Shown: positions 57,320 through 64,000 of the stretch, in pieces | How the letters are laid out: each line of letters starts with the position of its first letter | How positions within the stretch are numbered: the first letter of the stretch is position 1 | Assembly: GCA_004352715.1 (NCBI GenBank) | Contig: SCFE01000069.1 | Coordinates: 636,635 to 700,634 of the forward strand | Reading direction: 5' to 3' | Source: Hofstenia miamia | Lineage: Eukaryota > Xenacoelomorpha > Acoela | Length of the DNA: 64,000 nucleotides | Translations under genes and position numbers: made by a program | Notes under the pieces: model-generated | Told to the model about the DNA's origin: nothing | What the model saw: only the letters and a program-made list of their open reading frames with translations | The model's database searches: none

Positions 57320-59272
57320 GAGCATGCATGGAGTGAAAACCAAAGAAACAATAACAGCAGACATAATGATCTATAACAATAAAGGGATCAACTCAAAAAG
57401 AGTGTTGATGCTGTCAAGCATGTGTGCGATTAAAAACAGCAAAGGAAAAGTCCCAATAATAAATGCAACAAATCAGAATAACAATGTAAAGAAAGCAAAT
57501 GTATGAATATTCAGACAATATGTCAGATCTAGTATCAAAGCTATTTGGAAAGCAATGGAGGACATCAATGAGCAGAGTAGTTTGTATGGTCAACTCAAGG
57601 ACTTACAAACAAAAACAGGAGGTACTCCACACTGCCAACTTTAGGGAGAGTGGACGAAAACCATTGATGTAGCAAGTACTCCCCATGGCCGACTCGTGGG
57701 CAGAGGGATGAAAGCCAAAGAAGAAGACCAATACAAGATACCCGAATTAGCAGAAATGGAATACCAACATCTGAGCACAGCACAATTACAACAAATTCAA
57801 GAGGTGCTAGAGAGACACAAACAAATATTCAATTACAGAGAGATAAGTGTGGGACAAGCAATTGGCAAAACACACAAGATCATTACTACAGCAAGTAAAC
57901 CAATAAAACTGCCAGCAAGGCAAGCTCCAGAGCAGATGAAGGACAAATACAATAGGATACTCAATGAATTGATTGATAACAAGATAATACGACCCAGCAA
58001 AAGCCCATATGCTGCACCAACAGTTTTTGTGAAACAAGGAGATAAACACAAGTTATGCATAGATTTCTGGAAGCTGAATGAGGTAATGAAAAAAGATTCA
58101 TACCTGCTACCCAGAATAGAGGACATGCTACTATATGAGGCAACCAAACACAAGTACTTCACATCAATCAATTTATGCAAGGCATATTGGCAGGTAAAAA
58201 TGGAAGAAGAAGATATAGAAAAGACGGCATTCATAACTCCCTATGGCCTATATGAATGGATACATATGGCGTTTGGTTTATGCAATGTGCCTGTAACATT
58301 TCAGAGATATATAACGAAAGTGCTGAAAAATAAGAAACATAAGATGGAGGATGGAGTAAATGCATACATTGATGACATCATTGTGACCAGCAACACAATT
58401 GAGAACACCTGCAGAAGCTAGAGTGAACACTATCAATCCTGCAAAAAGCTGGGCTGAGAATCAAAGGAAATAAGTGCAACATTTTAAAAGAAAATATCAT
58501 ATTTCTGGAACAAGTCATCAAGAAAGGGCGAATATGTATGAAGGACAATGCAAAAGATATGATCAGGAAAATACAGAAACTGAACAACAAGAAGGACATC
58601 CAAAGAATAATGGGCTTCATTAATTACTATGGCACATTCATCCCCAACATTGCAGGGAAGACTGCTAAGATGACACAGCTGATGAGAAAATCAGTACCAT
58701 TTATATGGACATGGCAGGAGCAGGAGGAGCTGGACAAAATAAAAGAGGAGTTAGCAAAATTGCCATCATTAAACACTTTCAACTAAAATGAGACTTGCAT
58801 ATTAGACTGTGATGCTAGCAAGGTAGAGATTGGAGCAACACTGCACCAGTTAAAGGATGGCAAGGAAGTACCCATACAATTCTTCAGTCACAATTTGAAA
58901 TCTAGCAAAGAGAACTATGGATCAACAAAACTAGAGATGCTGGCACTGATTGAGAGCATAAAGAAATTTAGGCACTTCTTAATAGGACAACAATTCAGGG
59001 TTTGCCCCAACAATAGCAGACTTGCTTGGCTCAAAAAGTTCTCAGGTGATAAATCAGGAATAGTGTCAAGATGGATCAAGTATCTAAATGAATTCACTTT
59101 CACCATCAAACACCAAAGAGGAACACTGCATACAAACACTGATTTTTTGACAGCACTTCCTGAGTATCAGAGGGATGCAACCAAAGAAGACAGAGAGATG
59201 AAACAATTCCAATTTTTACCACATACAGAGTGCAATGAGCTGCAAGAGGTGAACATTGATAAAAAGGGATAA
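57320..59272 (+). pseudogene. Gypsy reverse transcriptase and RNase H, El4
   Basis: A linker contains degenerate ADSRA-like units. RT (open 57696-58421): EQMKDKYNRILNELIDNKII, SPYAAPTVFVKQGDKHKLCI, INLCKAYWQVKMEEED, TPYGLYEWIHMAFGLCN, YIDD at 58365-58376. After a frameshift: GFINYYGTFIPNIAGK and PFIWTWQEQEELDKIKE. RNase H begins at CDASKVEIGATLHQLKDG, with FFSHNLKSSKENYGSTKLEM and KHQRGTLHTNTDFLTALPE. This is the most complete pol of the window, but frames are broken. Confidence 0.88.
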
Positions 59273-59287
59273 GCAGTACTACCAATT

Positions 59288-60767
59288 GTGATAAAAGAGG
59301 AAATATCAGAGTTGGAGATCATAGAAAAACAAAAAGATGATGTGATATTAAGCAAAATCATAAAGAAATTACAGGAGCCAAGTCTGAAACTATCAAAGCT
59401 AACCTCAAGCTACTATGAGAGGTACAAATGGAAGAGGAACAGGAACAGACTCCTATATGTGGAAGGACAGAGTAGCAGAATTGTAATACTGGAGTATTTC
59501 AAACGTGAATTAGTGAGAAAAATCCATGAGAACAGCCATTTAGGCCTCATGCAAATGGAAAGCACGTTTAATGCACAATTCTTCACAATGGCAATACAGT
59601 AGGTCACAGAGGAAATAATTAACAAATGCTTGAAATGTCTCCTCAATACCAAACAACATTTTCCGACACAGAGGGCACCTCTAGAGAAGATCATAGCAAC
59701 ACAACTGAATGAGATTGTACATAAAGATTTAGAAATGTTGTCAAAAGATCAGGAAGGATATCAGTACCTGTTGCTGATGATGGACAACTTCACCAAGTAT
59801 GCAAAGTTAGTTCCAATGAAGAACACAATGGCTGAAACAGCTGCTGACATCATCATGAAAGATTGGATTCTGAAATTCAGGCCAATGGAGGCGATAATCA
59901 CTGACAAGGGGCCCCAATTCAAAAGCAACTTGATCCAAGGAAATGGCACGCCTATTAGAAGTTGTAAGTGAAAGAACAACAGCATACCACCTACAGGCGA
60001 ACAGTGCAGTGGAGAGACTAAACAGAACCCTTATAAAGTTAATCAGAGTTACAACTTCAAGGGTAGGATGTCATAAATGGAGAGAAGCAACTGAAATGAT
60101 TGAGTACTTTTACAATACGTCCATACACTCAACAACTGGGATAAGACCATTCAAAACCATGTTTGGCAGAGAAGCAGTGACACCATTATCAATGCAATAC
60201 TTTGCCTACAGTGGAAAATTGGATAACCAATATGTGAACCAACTGAGAAATCAAATAGCAGCAATACACAAGATGATGGGTCATAACATGAAGAAGTCGT
60301 CAGTGAGACAACAGTGTAACTACAATAAGAAAATTTATGGTCATGCACATAAACTAGGCGACACAGTCTACCCATTTACACCTATGAAACTAATAGACAC
60401 AAACCAGGTCTGAAAGTTAAAAACAGTGTTGTCAGGTCCATATAAAATAATGCAAGTATTACCAAATAATGAATATATGCTAAATATTGGTAGACTATTG
60501 CACTTTCAAAACTTAAAATGAGTGACAGCAGATATCAAGGAATTGATATTAAATGAAAATGCTGAGTTCAAAATAAGTCTCATTAATGGTAATGAAATTG
60601 TATACAATATGAGTGAATTAGATAGGGTACCAGAGGAAGGCTTTGATGAAGAATTCAATTCCAATATCAGCAATGAGGAGATACAAAGGAGAGTGCTGCC
60701 AAAACGGGCATCAAGTGATAAATATACATATGACCCTGAAATATGGGATATAAATTTATTGTCTTAA
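59288..60767 (+). pseudogene. Gypsy integrase and pol C-terminus, El4
   Basis: Zinc-binding part IHENSHLGLMQ ... CLKC (HHCC). Catalytic D in VHKDLEML, second D in AIITDKGPQFKSN, E in YHLQANSAVERLNRTLIKLI. The C-terminal domain runs to KRASSDKYTYDPEIWDINLL and a stop at 60767. In this copy no ORF3 follows. Confidence 0.85.
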
Positions 60768-61370
60768 TTTAGGAGAATCAAACAAGATGCAACAGTTGAT
60801 GAGGAAAAGAGTGTGCCAAACTGAAAACCTGAGGATATGAAGACAACCTTGAACCAGATGTCCAATGGAAGACAGATGGGTCAAGAACCAAACTATGACT
60901 AATCAAAGGCGCAGAGTGACAAGGCGTCTGAGTAGTCCCCAAGGCTAATTTGAGGGCAGGGAGACAAAAAGACATAATGTCTCTCCCACTGGAGATCTGC
61001 ACTGCTGATGGAAGGGCAAGCAGAGAACCAGTGAAAATCCCAGAGATCTGCACCGCCGATTCAAGGGCATGCAGAGAACTGGTGAAATGTAGCACAACTT
61101 TCCTTCCAATCCACCTTGCAGATTCAAGGGCAGTGCGACAATTGGAGTTCCAGGGGAAGGTGAAAGTGGGCAAAGAACCATGCTTATACAAAAGTGATTT
61201 GAGGCTGACATATTGGTGGAACCCACAACTGGTCAATTACTGGAAGTGCCAACTGTGAGCCCACTTGAGGATGATTCAGTTGAAACTATCAGCATTGACT
61301 CACTTGACGGTGAGCTGAGCACCAGTAAACCATTACAGATTACACAGCTACATGCTAAAAATAACGCAAG
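60768..61370 (+). other. El4 region between pol and polypurine tract, with ADSRA repeats
   Basis: Where El1 and El2 have ORF3, El4 has only about 600 bp. It contains four units of type (ctg/gcc)gattcaagggca at about 60945, 61005, 61060 and 61120. One 102-codon frame (60950-61258) gives TADGRAS, TADSRAC and LADSRAV at about 20-residue spacing. Whether this is coding is unclear. Confidence 0.5.
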
Positions 61371-61382
61371 CTGAGGAGGGCA
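61371..61382 (+). promoter_or_regulatory. Polypurine tract of El4
   Basis: ctgaggagggca directly before the LTR start TG. Confidence 0.75.
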
Positions 61383-62115
61383 TGTAGCACAATCCAAGGA
61401 ATAATGGTGCTAATTTAGAAAGAAGATCAGATGATTAGTTGAAACTAAGATCAAATTATGATTGTTAATTAGAAAAACAATTTAAGTTAATTATCAGATT
61501 ATCTTTGTAAATGTAACCAAGTAATAGTATAGCAAATTAGTACTTTATGTCAAATAATTTGACTAAACAAAGGGGGTGAAATCACTTCCATTATTTTTAG
61601 CCATTTTGGCAGACAAATTAAATTGAATTTCAAATGACAGGTACTTTTTGAATTAGAGTATAAATAGAGCTGAAATTAATTTGGAAACTGTTGAAGTAAA
61701 TTCTTTGAAAATCTTATCTTTAGATTTTATATTGGTTTGATTACTTATACAGAATGTCAAGCTAAATGGTAAATGCAGTAATAGTGGTTTGGGAACATAT
61801 TGGGAGTGACTTGAGGGTCCTTGATCCAAACCATAAACCTGCATTTATGTTAGGAGTTTTTCTTCATTTAGCTGGCTATCAATTTGATCATTTACATGTA
61901 GCTAATAATTAACATCAGAAGAAAAGGGCTGGATAGCCTACCATAGGTTATACATATTTTATCTCATAGATGTAGGTGACTTATAATAGACTGATAAATA
62001 GACCAAGCATGTATTATGTTATTTAAATGTAAGGTATGAAGCTGCAAGTTATTAAGTAACTTATTTTAATTAAATTATTTAAAGCCAATAGTTTTTGGTA
62101 ATGGCTGAATGATTA
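61383..62115 (+). mobile_element. 3' LTR of El4, about 730 bp
   Basis: Begins TGTAGCACAATCCAAGG after the polypurine tract. It shares blocks with the 46367 LTR and the 54825 fragment. A TATAAAT at about 61659 could be the promoter TATA box. The right boundary is uncertain: no clear CA end or target duplication was found. Confidence 0.7.
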
Positions 62116-62176
62116 TTATTAAGCAGCTAGTGTAGAATCGGTGGCTGGTAAGAAAACTTAACTAGAAACTTAATTG

Positions 62177-63176
62177 NNNNNNNNNNNNNNNNNNNNNNNN
62201 NNNNNNNNNNNNNNNNNNNNNNNNNNNNNNNNNNNNNNNNNNNNNNNNNNNNNNNNNNNNNNNNNNNNNNNNNNNNNNNNNNNNNNNNNNNNNNNNNNNN
62301 NNNNNNNNNNNNNNNNNNNNNNNNNNNNNNNNNNNNNNNNNNNNNNNNNNNNNNNNNNNNNNNNNNNNNNNNNNNNNNNNNNNNNNNNNNNNNNNNNNNN
62401 NNNNNNNNNNNNNNNNNNNNNNNNNNNNNNNNNNNNNNNNNNNNNNNNNNNNNNNNNNNNNNNNNNNNNNNNNNNNNNNNNNNNNNNNNNNNNNNNNNNN
62501 NNNNNNNNNNNNNNNNNNNNNNNNNNNNNNNNNNNNNNNNNNNNNNNNNNNNNNNNNNNNNNNNNNNNNNNNNNNNNNNNNNNNNNNNNNNNNNNNNNNN
62601 NNNNNNNNNNNNNNNNNNNNNNNNNNNNNNNNNNNNNNNNNNNNNNNNNNNNNNNNNNNNNNNNNNNNNNNNNNNNNNNNNNNNNNNNNNNNNNNNNNNN
62701 NNNNNNNNNNNNNNNNNNNNNNNNNNNNNNNNNNNNNNNNNNNNNNNNNNNNNNNNNNNNNNNNNNNNNNNNNNNNNNNNNNNNNNNNNNNNNNNNNNNN
62801 NNNNNNNNNNNNNNNNNNNNNNNNNNNNNNNNNNNNNNNNNNNNNNNNNNNNNNNNNNNNNNNNNNNNNNNNNNNNNNNNNNNNNNNNNNNNNNNNNNNN
62901 NNNNNNNNNNNNNNNNNNNNNNNNNNNNNNNNNNNNNNNNNNNNNNNNNNNNNNNNNNNNNNNNNNNNNNNNNNNNNNNNNNNNNNNNNNNNNNNNNNNN
63001 NNNNNNNNNNNNNNNNNNNNNNNNNNNNNNNNNNNNNNNNNNNNNNNNNNNNNNNNNNNNNNNNNNNNNNNNNNNNNNNNNNNNNNNNNNNNNNNNNNNN
63101 NNNNNNNNNNNNNNNNNNNNNNNNNNNNNNNNNNNNNNNNNNNNNNNNNNNNNNNNNNNNNNNNNNNNNNNNNNNN
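62177..63176. other. 1000-base assembly gap
   Basis: Ns only; it hides the C-terminal part of the minus-strand ORF3 homologue. Confidence 0.99.
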
Positions 63177-63999
63177 AATCTGACTCGGGGTTGAAGTTGG
63201 CCTTGAGATCAGACCAAATGGTATGTATTTCATTAAATAATTGTTCACTTTGAGCAAAGGCAAAGCTTACTCTCATGTCTGTGATGGTGTATAGTGACGG
63301 AGTGTTAGGGTCCGTTAATTCCAGTGTCTGTGACTGGAGCAACACATCTACGATTAACTTCTGGTCCACTGCTAAACGGTGTGACGGTACTTTTTGACAA
63401 AGCAGGAGATCAGTGTAAATCAGCCTAGTTATAGGAAGGTGGTTCAGCAAGTGTGAAGAGGTGGGGGCATAGTCTGCTTTGGACAAGATTAAAAAGTTCT
63501 CCATTCTGAAGTGAAGATTTTCGATCGCTTCAGGTATAGATGTTTCATGCTCACCACGCACAATCATGATTAGGCAATGCGGAAAGCTATTTCAATTTGC
63601 TCCATAACGTCTTCGGCTTGTACCTCGGATAATCTGAAAAAATAGATAACAAAGAGATTTTTGAAATCAATGTTTACACACTCGAAGCTCTCAATGGTTG
63701 GTCTGTTGTTCAGGAACTGGCATAGGCTGTAGATGTTGAAATCATCGTCAAAGAATGTGTGAACCGTGCTACGCCAATACAGGCGGCTGAGGGTCTCCAT
63801 CATTCTGGAATCGTAGGCTATGATAGTATTGATTCTTGGTCGGCGGGACGCGTCTATGACGAAAGGGATGACGTCGATTGAGCAAGTCATCTCACGACCA
63901 TTGTAGGTTCGTCGCAGTTGGTCCCGTGTTTCCTCTGAAATGTTATCTCAAGTGATAGCAATGGCTTTCCTAGTAGCGATGAAGTAGGGATGTAGTGTC
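63177..63999 (-). pseudogene. Homologue of the gypsy ORF3, minus strand, N-terminal two thirds
   Basis: Reading from the window edge: HPYFIATRKAIAIT, a TGA, ISEETRDQLRRTYNGREM, PFVIDASRRPRINTIIAYDS, STVHTFFDDDF, then a frameshift at about 63570, MIVRGEHETSIPEAIENL, LIVDVLLQSQTLELTDPN, NEIHTIWSDLKANF and the gap. The order and key residues match El2 ORF3 over its whole first two thirds (STVHxxFxDDF, xxLELT, xTIW). Base composition is balanced and CpG-rich, not A-rich as in El1 and El2. One nonsense codon (TGA, fitting CGA) and one frameshift indicate a pseudogene or a distinct old copy. Whether it belongs to another gypsy element or to a host or viral gene cannot be seen. Confidence 0.68.
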
Positions 64000-64000
64000 T

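Noticed and set aside
50955-61236. Many minus-strand frames within the gypsy elements
   Set aside because: Antisense of A-rich coding strand; rich in F, S, C and I, no family similarity.

Overview
The window is a piece of an AT-rich, intron-bearing invertebrate metazoan genome from a gapped diploid assembly. It has eight N-runs, three of them exactly 1000 bases, plus isolated single Ns. I cannot name the species. The evidence for an animal is one clear exon of a Cys-loop ligand-gated ion channel (5554-5740, minus strand), together with animal-type non-LTR retrotransposons, Ty3/gypsy elements and DNA transposon families. There are no operons, rRNA or tRNA genes, or CRISPR arrays. Almost everything recognisable is transposon-derived and most of it is decayed.

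Layout. 0-5.8 kb: a LINE relic (tail at 2541-2562) lying beside two receptor exons that appear to be consecutive but lie on opposite strands. 6.6-10.3 kb: a nearly complete minus-strand LINE whose PHD-finger ORF1 and endonuclease/RT ORF2 are in the same frame, separated by one UGA followed by CUA. 10.3-14.1 kb: a second PHD-finger LINE, head to head with the first, ending in a (TAA)n tail. 14.1-15.0 kb: a 5'-truncated LINE with a restriction-like endonuclease (R2/R4/Dong type) sitting between TAA arrays. 15.4-34.8 kb: a Harbinger-like MITE, two mariner/Tc1 relics, a piggyBac relic, a THAP-domain relic, a hAT MITE and a short MITE with 29-bp perfect terminal repeats. One arm of a 2.4-kb inverted repeat is also here; its partner is at 36.9-39.3 kb. 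40-62 kb: a block of related Ty3/gypsy elements (called El0-El4 here) with LTRs of TG...CA type, coiled-coil gag, zinc knuckle, protease, RT, RNase H and integrase. 63.2-64 kb: a minus-strand pseudogene.

The most interesting signal is an unrecognised third protein ('ORF3', about 540 codons) downstream of integrase in the gypsy elements. It is seen nearly whole at 52.1-53.8 kb, as N- and C-terminal parts at 43.6-44.7 kb, as a tail at 40.1-40.7 kb, and again, much less A-rich, on the minus strand at 63.2-64 kb. It does not look like an envelope protein. Two translational recoding signals also stand out: the UGA-CUA between the ORFs of the minus-strand LINE, and a U UUA AAU heptamer immediately before the gag stop codon in El3.

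Limits: the element limits and pseudogene frames were read by eye, homologies were judged from motifs, and no database search was possible.
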